Source: CAZKXX01 sp964556705
Lineage (GTDB): Bacteria; Acidobacteriota; Terriglobia; UBA7540
Length of the DNA stretch: 9,656 nt
NCBI GenBank assembly: GCA_964556705.1
Contig: CAZKXX010000121.1
Location: 1-9,656, forward strand
Direction of reading: 5' to 3'
Below are positions 1 through 5,787 of the stretch, piece after piece. The notes beneath the pieces are model-generated. The model was not told the origin of the DNA. It saw only the letters and a program-made list of their open reading frames with translations, and did not search any database. Position 1 is the first letter of the stretch; every line of letters begins with the position of its first letter. The translations under genes were made by a program, and so were the position numbers.

Positions 1-21
1 ACAGGGGCGGCACAACCATAG

Positions 22-41
22 CCCCGCACTTCAATGCGGGG
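22..41. repeat. GC-rich hairpin, 7-bp stem
   Basis: CCCCGCA (22-28) pairs perfectly with TGCGGGG (35-41) around the six-base loop CTTCAA. Short hairpins of this kind occur at IS200/IS605-type ends and in REP elements, but no transposase is visible here, so that link is only a possibility. There is no T-run after it on either strand, so it does not look like an intrinsic terminator. Confidence 0.55.
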
Positions 42-51
42 AAAGCCGCTG

Positions 52-72
52 GCGCAGAGCGAAGCTCTGCGC
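52..72. repeat. GCGCAGAGC palindrome (copy 1)
   Basis: GCGCAGAGC (52-60) and GCTCTGCGC (64-72) form a perfect 9-bp inverted repeat around GAA. The sequence leading into it (AAGCCGCTGGC) recurs before the palindrome at 2556-2578, and related half-copies lie at 107-127 and 653-673. It therefore belongs to a small interspersed family confined to the gaps between genes. Confidence 0.6.
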
Positions 73-106
73 GCCGAAGGCGCGATCCCAGGTTCAGACG
101 GCGGCC

Positions 107-127
107 GGCGCAGAGCCTCGCCGTTTG
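107..127. repeat. 21-bp direct repeat, left copy flanking hicBA
   Basis: This 21-mer, which begins GGCGCAGAGC and ends GCCGTTTG, returns at 653-673 in the same orientation with one mismatch (A at 114, C at 660). The two copies enclose the hicBA pair. A further shared 10-mer, CTACCCGCTC, follows at 131-140 on the left and at 751-760 on the right, which suggests that a longer repeat was interrupted on the right side. Confidence 0.65.
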
Positions 128-150
128 TATCTACCCGCTCGACCTGCTTT

Positions 151-372
151 TCAGCGGCCAGTCAAGTCTTCGAGTGTCAGGTCCGCGTCCTGCAAAATGC
201 TTTTCAAGACCTTGGGATGAAGAATCTTCGCCGCGTGGACGGGCACGGTCACGCGCCGGCCAGCGGGGTTCTTCTAGATCTTGTGACTGCCGCTCTGTCG
301 CGCCAGCGAGAATCCTTTCTTTTCCAGAACCGAGATAATTTCACGCGCTGTGAGGCGGGGGAGTCTTGGCAT
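151..372 (-). pseudogene. hicA: HicA-family toxin gene interrupted by an amber codon
   Basis: HicA toxins are small mRNA-cleaving interferases with a double-stranded-RNA-binding-like fold and one catalytic histidine. The start ATG (372-370) overlaps the hicB stop in a TGATG arrangement, typical of coupled hicBA pairs. Residues 1-32 run MPRLPRLTAREIISVLEKKG and on to a QSGSHKI stretch holding the presumed catalytic His30. Codon 33 is TAG (276-274), where relatives commonly have tyrosine or another residue. Reading on in the same frame gives KNPAGRRVTVPVH and then HPKVLKSILQDADLTLEDL, the normal C-terminal half, ending at TGA (153-151). The complete frame would be 73 aa, the usual length. A single base change from TAC or TAT would explain it. 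A sequencing error or amber suppression cannot be excluded. No frameshift is seen. Confidence 0.85.
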
Positions 373-596
373 CAGACCGCAACTTCGACTGTGGAGAGGC
401 TCACCGAGACCGGCTCGGGCACTTCCTCGCCGTCCGCAAGGCGGTCTTCGATGTGAAGGCGGATGGCGTCTCTGATATTTTGCAGCGCTTCCTCGTAGGT
501 GTCGCCCTGGCTGTAACAACCCTGCAAAACCGGACACCAGACGTAGTAACCGTCCGCGTCGCCTTCAACGACGATGGGAAGGGTCAGGGTTTTCAT
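372..596 (-). CDS. hicB: HicB-family antitoxin
   Basis: HicB binds and neutralises HicA and often represses its own promoter. The 74-aa protein shows the typical short HicB core: a beta strand (TLPIVVEGDADGYYVWCP, residues 4-21), then the LQGCYSQGDTYEEALQNI region (24-41) and a helix (DAIRLHIEDRLADGEEVPEP, 43-62), matching the partial RNase-H-like fold. No C-terminal helix-turn-helix or ribbon-helix-helix domain follows, so autoregulation through a DNA-binding domain of its own is not evident. The gene stands upstream of hicA and its TGA overlaps the hicA ATG. Only a weak GGGG lies just before the ATG. With hicA broken, the antitoxin may be a remnant, or may protect against related toxins elsewhere. 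Family assignment is firm; activity is not known. Confidence 0.88.
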   Translation of the reverse strand: MKTLTLPIVVEGDADGYYVWCPVLQGCYSQGDTYEEALQNIRDAIRLHIEDRLADGEEVPEPVSVSLSTVEVAV

Positions 597-652
597 GCCC
601 CGATGATAGGCCGCGCCGCGCTTACTGCCAACTGGTTCTCCGCAACGCGGCT

Positions 653-673
653 GGCGCAGCGCCTCGCCGTTTG
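653..673. repeat. 21-bp direct repeat, right copy flanking hicBA
   Basis: Partner of the copy at 107-127, with 20 of 21 bases identical and the same orientation. It lies about 60 bp upstream of the hicB start, outside the reading frame. The sequence after it diverges into the palindromic stretch 677-746 before the shared CTACCCGCTC reappears at 751-760. Confidence 0.65.
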
Positions 674-676
674 AAG

Positions 677-746
677 CTCCGCGGCTTTCCTGGTTTTATG
701 ATGTTCCGTCCTTCCCAAGCCGCGGAGTCTGTGAAAAGCCAGACTC
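677..746. repeat. Two adjoining inverted repeats in the hicB / Na-Pi gene gap
   Basis: CTCCGCGGCTT (677-687) pairs perfectly with AAGCCGCGGAG (717-727), an 11-bp stem with a 29-base loop. Immediately beside it GAGTCTG (725-731) pairs with CAGACTC (740-746) around TGAAAAGC. The second hairpin begins about 20 bases past the stop of the minus-strand transporter gene and could slow or end its transcription, but no T-run follows on that strand, so a classical intrinsic terminator is not shown. Confidence 0.55.
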
Positions 747-766
747 CTCGCTACCCGCTCACCAAC

Positions 767-2332
767 CTAGTTCGCTTTGGCCAAGGAGAGATGATGGAAC
801 GCGCGGCATAGATGATTGGTAACACGGTCAACCCAGCGAAGTGCTTCCAATTGCGCCGACGCTGTCGAAGGATCCAATCGGCCGGCTGCGGTGGCGCGCA
901 GGATTTGGTCACGCTGGCTTAGCCGAAACCTTGCAATCGCCTCAGAACTTTGTGCGCGCGCGCTTTGCTGCCGGGATTCCTCATCATCAAGCTCCCGGTC
1001 AACCGACTCCAACCCCTCGGCTAGTAATCGCACGGATTCAGCGAGCGCGGGTTCGGTGGCGAGGGTTCGAACCGGATTGCTGTCACGCATCGCTTGCACC
1101 ATGCCAGCAAGATGATCCAGCGCGTGCAACGTTGATAGGTGCCGGTTGTGTTCGTCGAGCGTTTCCGGATCCGACCGGATGCGTCCGACAAACCGCCGCG
1201 TTTCCTCCAGCGCGTCCTCGACCCGCGTCACGGCCTCGTTCAAGGACTGCCTCGGACCGGGTCGGAGCTGTCCGCGCAGCGCGTCGGAGAGAGATGCGGC
1301 GACATCGATCAGGGTCAGACGGACGGCCTCGATCGCCACCGGCGCCAACTCCGCCACACTCGGATCGAGCCGCTGGGTCAAGACACGGCCGCGCTCCGGG
1401 ATAATTCGCTCGATCCACCTTGCGAACTGCCGTATCCACGGCAGCAGCAACAGGACACCCAGCAGGTTGAAGGAGGTGTGGAAAGTGGCAATCGCCACGG
1501 AGGCATCCGACGTATCGCCTCGGGTCACAAGCTGCGCCAATCGGACGAACGCCGGCAGCAACGCGAACGCCATGAGGCCAGTTAGAACGTTAAACAAGAT
1601 ATGGGCTAACCCCGTGCGCTTTGCCGCCACCGATGCGCCCACACACGCGATGGCGGCGGTGACGGTCGTTCCCACATTCTGGCCAATGACGAGCGCAGCG
1701 GCCTGGTCCATATTGATGGCGCCCGCGTGGAGCGCGGTCAAGGTGGTTGCGACCGCGGCGCTTGAGGACTGCATCACAACCGTCATCACGACCCCTATGA
1801 CAACCAGCAAGAGCCGCCCGGTCATCGTCCCTCCCGGCATTCGAGACAGGTCAAGCCGCTGCGCGAGCATTTCCATGCCTGCCTGCAAGGTATCGATTCC
1901 CACGAAGATCAGCCCGAAGCCCGCAATGGCCACGCCCGCCGAGGCGATGCGATCCCGGCCAATGAGTTTGATCAGCGCGCCTACCCCCACCGCGGGCAGC
2001 GCAACGCTCGAAACGCTGAACTTCAGGCCAAGCAGCGCCACGATCCAACCGGTGCTTGTCGTGCCGACGTTTGCCCCCAAAATTACCCCGATCGCCTGGG
2101 GAAACGTGACCAAGCCTGCGCTGACGAATCCGAGGGTGATGAGTGTAGTGGCTGTGGACGATTGCACTAGAGCCGTGACCGTCACCCCTGAAGCGAGTGC
2201 CGACACCGGCCCGCCTACAAAACGGGCCAGGACACGGCGCATGGCGTCCCCGGCGACCGCCTTCAGGCCGTCCGTCATCAGAATCATTCCAAGGAGAAAC
2301 AATCCTATTCCGCCCAATATTCCAGGTAACAT
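767..2332 (-). CDS. Na/Pi-cotransporter family protein with PhoU-like C-terminal domain
   Basis: Members of the Na/Pi-cotransporter family (NptA / YjbB type) move phosphate, or possibly another solute, across the cytoplasmic membrane. The 521-aa protein carries the two inverted family repeats. The first has LVQSSTATT at 55-63 and GANVGTT at 86-92; the second has MQSSSAAVATT at 187-197 and GQNVGTT at 217-223. Hydrophobic segments run from residue 3 to about 300 (for example 3-20, 65-85, 172-187, 242-262, 286-300). From about 325 to 515 the protein is charged and helical, as in the PhoU-like tail of this family, which is cytoplasmic. The start is supported by AAGGAG (2347-2342) nine bases upstream. 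It is transcribed away from thrB, and no phosphate gene neighbours it, so substrate and regulation stay open. The length is usual for the family. Confidence 0.92.
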   Translation of the reverse strand: MLPGILGGIGLFLLGMILMTDGLKAVAGDAMRRVLARFVGGPVSALASGVTVTALVQSSTATTLITLGFVSAGLVTFPQAIGVILGANVGTTSTGWIVALLGLKFSVSSVALPAVGVGALIKLIGRDRIASAGVAIAGFGLIFVGIDTLQAGMEMLAQRLDLSRMPGGTMTGRLLLVVIGVVMTVVMQSSSAAVATTLTALHAGAINMDQAAALVIGQNVGTTVTAAIACVGASVAAKRTGLAHILFNVLTGLMAFALLPAFVRLAQLVTRGDTSDASVAIATFHTSFNLLGVLLLLPWIRQFARWIERIIPERGRVLTQRLDPSVAELAPVAIEAVRLTLIDVAASLSDALRGQLRPGPRQSLNEAVTRVEDALEETRRFVGRIRSDPETLDEHNRHLSTLHALDHLAGMVQAMRDSNPVRTLATEPALAESVRLLAEGLESVDRELDDEESRQQSARAQSSEAIARFRLSQRDQILRATAAGRLDPSTASAQLEALRWVDRVTNHLCRAFHHLSLAKAN

Positions 2333-2490
2333 GCCATCGTTCTCCTTCAGTCTGGTCTGCTGGCGGGCGGCGCAGGTCCCGATGAGTTGAGGTCTGCGGC
2401 TTGGGTCTGAGGAACCTCCAAGAACCGCGCCAGAGTCACTAACCCTGTCTCAACCGCCTGCACCATACTACTGCGAGCGCCGGATTTTTT

Positions 2491-2535
2491 CGGCGGTCAT
2501 CCCGACAGGAAAACGTCGGGACAGGCAGACCGCCG
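2491..2535. repeat. Nested 45-bp palindrome
   Basis: An outer pair CGGCGGTC (2491-2498) / GACCGCCG (2528-2535) encloses an inner pair TCCCGAC (2500-2506) / GTCGGGA (2515-2521) with loop AGGAAAAC. Both stems are perfect. The shape is that of a REP-like or small non-autonomous repeat. A T-run (TTTTTT, 2485-2490) precedes rather than follows it on the plus strand, so it is not a plus-strand terminator. Confidence 0.6.
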
Positions 2536-2555
2536 CTACAGCGAAGCCGCTGGCC

Positions 2556-2578
2556 GGCGCAGAGCTGCGCTCTGCGCC
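2556..2578. repeat. GGCGCAGAGC palindrome (copy 2)
   Basis: GGCGCAGAGC (2556-2565) and GCTCTGCGCC (2569-2578) form a perfect 10-bp inverted repeat around TGC. It is preceded by AAGCCGCTGGC, as is the copy near position 52, with CCGG-like material inserted between. Two copies on either side of hicBA and the transporter gene point to an interspersed repeat family. Confidence 0.6.
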
Positions 2579-2689
2579 AGCCCGCGGTCAAAAGGCAAGG
2601 GGGATGAAGCGGCGGAGAGCTTTTTGTCTCTCGGCTGTCAACCGTCAACTGGCCGGTCCGAGGTGCGGAGGCTGAAAGCTGATCGCTGA

Positions 2690-2706
2690 GAGCTTGTCTC
2701 AAGCTC
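2690..2706. repeat. Perfect 7-bp inverted repeat
   Basis: GAGCTTG (2690-2696) and CAAGCTC (2700-2706) surround TCT. It is followed closely by CGGAC/GTCCG at 2707-2721. No T-run accompanies it; its role is unknown. Confidence 0.45.
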
Positions 2707-2728
2707 CGGACAACTCGTCCGTTCTTCG

Positions 2729-2755
2729 CTGGCTCCTGACTTCTGGCTCCTGACT
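2729..2755. repeat. 13-bp tandem-like direct repeat
   Basis: CTGGCTCCTGACT occurs at 2729-2741 and again at 2743-2755, a 14-bp period with one base between. Similar short-unit repeats occupy other gaps in this window (3941-3976, 7417-7444). Confidence 0.6.
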
Positions 2756-2793
2756 CCTTCTTTTCCCTTATCCTCTGCATAAAAATTTCAAAT

Positions 2794-2822
2794 TTTACAT
2801 GGACAGGGACCGAGCCTAAGCT
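2794..2822 (+). promoter_or_regulatory. Possible sigma70-type promoter for thrB
   Basis: TTTACA (2794-2799) lies 17 bases before TAAGCT (2817-2822). The -35 match is good and the -10 match is weak. An AT-rich perfect palindrome AAAATTT/AAATTTT (2782-2796) overlaps the -35, giving an UP-element-like or operator-like context. The thrB ATG follows 55 bases downstream. This is a motif guess only. Confidence 0.3.
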
Positions 2823-2877
2823 GAAGCTGTGGTTTTAGCCCCTGCGGGCGGATGCTGTCGCGGGCGAGAGCGAATCC

Positions 2878-3852
2878 ATGGCGAACCCTTCGGTGTTAAT
2901 TCGAGTTCCGGCGACGGTGGGCAACTTCGGCGGCGCGGCGAACTGCGCGGCGCTGGCGCTGGACGCGCCGCTCAACGTGAAGGTGACGCCGCGCCTGGAC
3001 GGCCACGCCGGCATCCGCTACTTCGGCGTGAACGGCGAACGCGTGCCGCGCGACCGCTCGAACCTCGTGGTGCGCGCCATGGAAGCCGCGCTGCACCTGA
3101 AGCAGCTCGAATTCACCGGCGCCGACTTTGAAATCTACAGTTCGGTGCCCGTGGGCGTCGGACTGGGCTCGAGTTCGGCCGCGGTGCTCGCCGGACTGCT
3201 CGCCGCGGACCGGCTGTTCCGTCTGCGGCTGGATGAAAAAACTCTGTTCGATCTCGCCGCCATTTACGAATCGCGCCAGGACAACCTGCGCGCCGCGTGG
3301 CTGGGCGGCTTCGTCGCCTGCGCCGAGGACGGCGAAGGTCGGAGCCTGCAACGCACCGTGGTGCCCGAAAACTTCGTGCTGCACGTGGTGACGCCTGAGG
3401 CGCGGCTGGGGGCGCGCGAGGAGCCGAGCCGCAAGCAGCCGGGCGCGGGGGACGCGCAGGCTCACGCCGGGCGGGCGCGGGCGCTGGCCGAGTTCTTCCG
3501 GAGGGCGGGGGACGGAAAGGCGTTGAGGCTGGAAGAGCCGCTGCCGCCAACGGTTGAAAAGTCGGTTCCGGGGCTCAAAGAGGCGCTCAAGGTGCGCGTC
3601 GAAGGGACGCTCGCCGTCTTCGCCTGTGGCTCGGGGCCGGCGGTGGGAGTCCTGGCCCAGGGCGATGACGCTAGGACCATCGAGTGTGTGCGTAAGTGCT
3701 TTGAAAAGAAAGGCTTAGCAGTCTCCGTGGATGAATACCGGCCTACCAACGCCGGGGCGCGCGACTGGAACGCCCTCCAGCCGGACATTTCGCTGCCCCC
3801 GCTGCGGGGGCTGGGCGCTTCGCTCCACAAATCCTCCCTTTCACAGGTGTAA
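2878..3852 (+). CDS. thrB: Homoserine kinase-like GHMP kinase
   Basis: Homoserine kinase phosphorylates homoserine with ATP, the step before threonine synthase. The 324-aa protein has the GHMP layout: motif 1 region LIRVPATVGNFGGAANCAALAL (7-28), the phosphate-binding motif PVGVGLGSSSAA (91-102), a DNLRAAWLGGF stretch (135-145) like the DNVAPALLGGF of ThrB, and motif 3 FACGSGPAVGVL (248-259). The end DEYRPTNAGARDW (285-297) matches the usual ThrB finish; about 27 extra residues follow. In known ThrB enzymes motif 1 reads GPGFD and the later motif EGHPDN; here the Asp is Asn22 and the His is Arg133, so the homoserine site may differ. No strong ribosome binding site is seen (GAGAG about 8 bases upstream). 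Nearby ilv genes fit a threonine-to-isoleucine role. A GHMP kinase of other specificity is the alternative. Confidence 0.78.
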   Translation: MANPSVLIRVPATVGNFGGAANCAALALDAPLNVKVTPRLDGHAGIRYFGVNGERVPRDRSNLVVRAMEAALHLKQLEFTGADFEIYSSVPVGVGLGSSSAAVLAGLLAADRLFRLRLDEKTLFDLAAIYESRQDNLRAAWLGGFVACAEDGEGRSLQRTVVPENFVLHVVTPEARLGAREEPSRKQPGAGDAQAHAGRARALAEFFRRAGDGKALRLEEPLPPTVEKSVPGLKEALKVRVEGTLAVFACGSGPAVGVLAQGDDARTIECVRKCFEKKGLAVSVDEYRPTNAGARDWNALQPDISLPPLRGLGASLHKSSLSQV

Positions 3853-3861
3853 ATAAAGGGG

Positions 3862-3890
3862 TTGACTTGGGGTGGGGGGCGTGGTAGCTT
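3862..3890 (+). promoter_or_regulatory. Probable sigma70-type promoter for ilvB
   Basis: TTGACT (3862-3867) and TAGCTT (3885-3890) are separated by exactly 17 bases. The -35 is near consensus; the -10 matches only half. Runs of G flank and fill the spacer (3858-3861, 3869-3872, 3874-3879). It starts 10 bases after the thrB stop, so ilvB can be transcribed independently of thrB. A palindromic operator candidate follows at 3895-3910. Confidence 0.5.
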
Positions 3891-3894
3891 GACC

Positions 3895-3910
3895 TACCGA
3901 CTGGTCGGTA
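3895..3910. promoter_or_regulatory. Perfect 16-bp TetR-type palindrome (operator candidate)
   Basis: TACCGACTGGTCGGTA is a perfect inverted repeat (7-bp arms TACCGAC / GTCGGTA, centre TG). ACCGAC-NN-GTCGGT is a common core of operators bound by TetR/AcrR-family repressors. It begins five bases after the candidate -10, at about the transcription start, an ideal place to block RNA polymerase. No TetR gene is in the window, so the regulator is unknown. Confidence 0.6.
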
Positions 3911-3940
3911 TCTCGGCCCGTCGCGTTACCCGGCAGCCCG

Positions 3941-3976
3941 TGAGACAGGGGAGACCACTGAGACAGTTGAGACCAT
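3941..3976 (+). repeat. Tandem 9/18-bp GAGAC repeat ending in the ilvB start codon
   Basis: The hexamers GAGACA, GAGACC, GAGACA, GAGACC start at 3942, 3951, 3960 and 3969, exactly 9 bp apart. Read as 18-mers, TGAGACAGGGGAGACCAC (3941-3958) is followed by TGAGACAGTTGAGACCAT (3959-3976), with three differences. The last unit overlaps the ilvB ATG (3975-3977). The only Shine-Dalgarno-like bases before ilvB are the GAG of these units and GGGGAG at 3948-3953. Confidence 0.7.
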
Positions 3977-5738
3977 GGCCAAGGTCGTAACCGGTTCCGA
4001 GATCCTGCTCGAAAGCCTCAGCCGCCAGAAGGTGGAAGTCTTCTTCGGCCTTCCCGGCGGCGCGGTGCTGCCGCTCTATGACGCGCTCTACAGTCACGGC
4101 ATCCGCCACCTGCTGGTGCGTCACGAGCAGGCCGCGGCTTTCGCCGCCGACGGCTACGCGCGCGTCACCGGCAAGGTGGGCGTGTGCCTCGGGACTTCCG
4201 GCCCCGGCGCGACGAACCTCATCACCGGCCTCACTTCCGCCATGATGGATTCCATCCCCGTCGTCGCGCTCACCGGTCAGGTGCCGCTGCCGATGATCGG
4301 CAAGGACGCTTTCCAGGAATGCGACACCATCGGCATCAGCATGCCTTCGACGAAGCGTTCGTTCCTGGTGCGCTCGGCGGCGGAGATTCCCGCGGTGATC
4401 CGCGAGGCGTTCCGCGCGGCGATTTCCGGCCGGCCCGGGCCCGTGCTGGTGGACCTGCCGAAGAGCGTGCTGATGGAATCGGCGGCCGAGCCCGCGTATC
4501 CGCCGCCATTTGACGTTGAGCGGCCGGAGCGCGCGCGGGAGTGGAAAGATGAGGACATCGAGCGCGCCGCGGAATTGATCCTGGAGAGCCGGCGCGCGGT
4601 GCTTTACGTGGGCGGCGGCGTCATCGCGGCGAACGCCTGGAACGAGGTCCGCGACCTGGCCGAACTGACGCACCTTCCGCTGACCACGACGCTGATGGGC
4701 CTCGGCGCGTTTCCCTCCTCGCACCCGCTTTCGCTCGGGATGCTGGGAATGCACGGCTCGTACGCGACGAACCAGTCCATCTGCAACGCCGACCTTCTCA
4801 TCGCTGTCGGCGCCCGCTTCGATGATCGCGTCACGGGGCGGCTGAAGGATTTCGCCACGGGCGCGAAGAAGATCCACATTGACGTGGACCCATCGGAAGT
4901 CAACAAGAACGTTCGCGTGGACGTGGGGCTGGTGGGCGACGCGCGGGAAACGCTGAAGGCGCTGATCAGCGAGCTTCGGCGCCTGGCGCGCGCGGGACGC
5001 TCGCCGGCGCACGAAGGCCGCGAGCAGTGGCTGCAGCGCATCGAAGCGTGGCGCGCCGAGCACCCGCTCACCTACGACAAGTATGGCCACACGGTAAAGC
5101 CGCAGCACGTGATCGAAACGCTCTCGCACCACTCCAGCGAAGACGCCATCGTTTCCGTGGACGTCGGCCAGCACCAGATGTGGGCGGCGCAATTCTGGAA
5201 ATTCTCGCAGCCGCGCACCTGGCTCTCTTCGAGCGGGCTCGGCTCGATGGGTTATGGTTTTCCGGCGGCGATCGGCGCGCAGATGGCGTTCCCGGACCGC
5301 CAGGTCATCGCCATCGTCGGCGACGGCGGCTTCCAGATGACGCTGAACGATCTCGCCACCGTCGCGCAATACCGCATTCCGGTGAAGATCGCCATCATCA
5401 ACAACCGCTCGCTGGGCATGGTTCGCCAGTGGCAGGAGATTTTCTTCGAGAAGCGCTATTGCGATATTGACCTGAACTTCGCTCCGGACTTCGCCAAGCT
5501 CGCGGAGTCCTACGGACTGCGGGGGATGAAGGTCGAACACCGCACCGACGTCTCCGACGCCATTCGCGAGATGCTCAGCGACCGCGAGCCGTGGGTGGTG
5601 GATTTCTGGGTGGACCCGGCGGAGAACGTTTATCCCATCGTGCCGCCCGGCGCTTCGCTGGCGGAGATGGTGGTCGAGCCGCCGCGCGTGCTCGTCGCGG
5701 AAGAGGAAGAAGCGCTGGACGATCTCTGGGCCGTCTGA
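3975..5738 (+). CDS. ilvB: Acetolactate synthase large (catalytic) subunit
   Basis: The enzyme joins two pyruvates to 2-acetolactate, or pyruvate and 2-oxobutyrate to 2-aceto-2-hydroxybutyrate, using thiamine diphosphate, Mg2+ and FAD. It is the first common step to valine, leucine and isoleucine. The 587-aa length is normal. The N-terminal pyrimidine-binding domain (about 1-170) has FFGLPGGAVLPLYDAL (23-38) and the catalytic Glu51 in VRHEQAAAFAADGYAR, then GTSGPGATN (73-81). The central domain (about 190-335) has VGARFDDRVTG (278-288). The C-terminal domain (about 375-550) has GDGGFQMTLNDL (449-460) to NN (476-477), the ThDP/Mg motif, and MVRQWQ (482-487). The last 25 residues are acidic and variable. 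The ACT-type subunit gene follows 49 bp later. A promoter and operator candidate precede it. Confidence 0.97.
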   Translation: MAKVVTGSEILLESLSRQKVEVFFGLPGGAVLPLYDALYSHGIRHLLVRHEQAAAFAADGYARVTGKVGVCLGTSGPGATNLITGLTSAMMDSIPVVALTGQVPLPMIGKDAFQECDTIGISMPSTKRSFLVRSAAEIPAVIREAFRAAISGRPGPVLVDLPKSVLMESAAEPAYPPPFDVERPERAREWKDEDIERAAELILESRRAVLYVGGGVIAANAWNEVRDLAELTHLPLTTTLMGLGAFPSSHPLSLGMLGMHGSYATNQSICNADLLIAVGARFDDRVTGRLKDFATGAKKIHIDVDPSEVNKNVRVDVGLVGDARETLKALISELRRLARAGRSPAHEGREQWLQRIEAWRAEHPLTYDKYGHTVKPQHVIETLSHHSSEDAIVSVDVGQHQMWAAQFWKFSQPRTWLSSSGLGSMGYGFPAAIGAQMAFPDRQVIAIVGDGGFQMTLNDLATVAQYRIPVKIAIINNRSLGMVRQWQEIFFEKRYCDIDLNFAPDFAKLAESYGLRGMKVEHRTDVSDAIREMLSDREPWVVDFWVDPAENVYPIVPPGASLAEMVVEPPRVLVAEEEEALDDLWAV

Positions 5739-5739
5739 T

Positions 5740-5753
5740 TTCCGGCTCCGGAA
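5740..5753. repeat. Short perfect palindrome between ilvB and the ACT subunit gene
   Basis: TTCCGG (5740-5745) and CCGGAA (5748-5753) surround CT, starting two bases past the ilvB stop. It could form a small mRNA hairpin between the two cistrons. No T-run follows, so read-through into the next gene is expected. Confidence 0.45.
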
Positions 5754-5787
5754 GATTCAGCGCGGGGTTTCCCACAAGGAGCGCAAC

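Larger units (their letters stand above)
2333..2877. other. Gene-free repeat-rich stretch between divergent genes
   Basis: About 545 bp separate the minus-strand transporter gene from the plus-strand thrB. Open frames here have poor protein character and run through obvious repeats, so none is called. The stretch holds the nested palindrome 2491-2535, the GGCGCAGAGC palindrome 2556-2578, a GAGCTTG/CAAGCTC hairpin at 2690-2706, a 13-bp direct repeat at 2729-2755 and an AT-rich segment (2781-2800) that may contain the thrB promoter. Confidence 0.7.

Noticed and set aside
34..456. Plus-strand open frame of 140 codons across hicBA
   Set aside because: It overlaps the hicB-hicA pair on the other strand and begins within repeat DNA; no family features.
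725..746. GAGTCTG/CAGACTC hairpin as a rho-independent terminator of the Na/Pi gene
   Set aside because: It is well placed, but the minus strand continues with CCGCGGCTT rather than a T-run, so only a possible pause or processing site can be claimed.
1146..2390. Plus-strand open frame of 414 codons opposite the Na/Pi gene
   Set aside because: The translation is Ser/Thr/Arg-rich and lacks any pattern; the minus frame has all family motifs and a good ribosome binding site.
2479..2498. CGCCG-GATTTTTT-CGGCG as an intrinsic terminator
   Set aside because: The T-run sits in the loop, not after the stem, and no plus-strand gene ends upstream of it.
2439..2780. Minus-strand open frame of 113 codons in the divergent gap
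   Set aside because: It reads through palindromes and direct repeats (for example 2690-2706 and 2729-2755) and has no protein-like pattern or start signal.
3853..3974. Leader-peptide attenuator or T-box before ilvB
   Set aside because: No short ORF rich in Ile, Val or Leu codons, no terminator hairpin with T-run, and no T-box-like conserved sequence can be seen in this short region.
3894..5540. Long minus-strand open frame of 548 codons opposite ilvB
   Set aside because: It is a shadow of ilvB produced by high GC third positions; the translation is rich in Arg, His and Asp without domain order, whereas the plus-strand frame is a complete acetolactate synthase.
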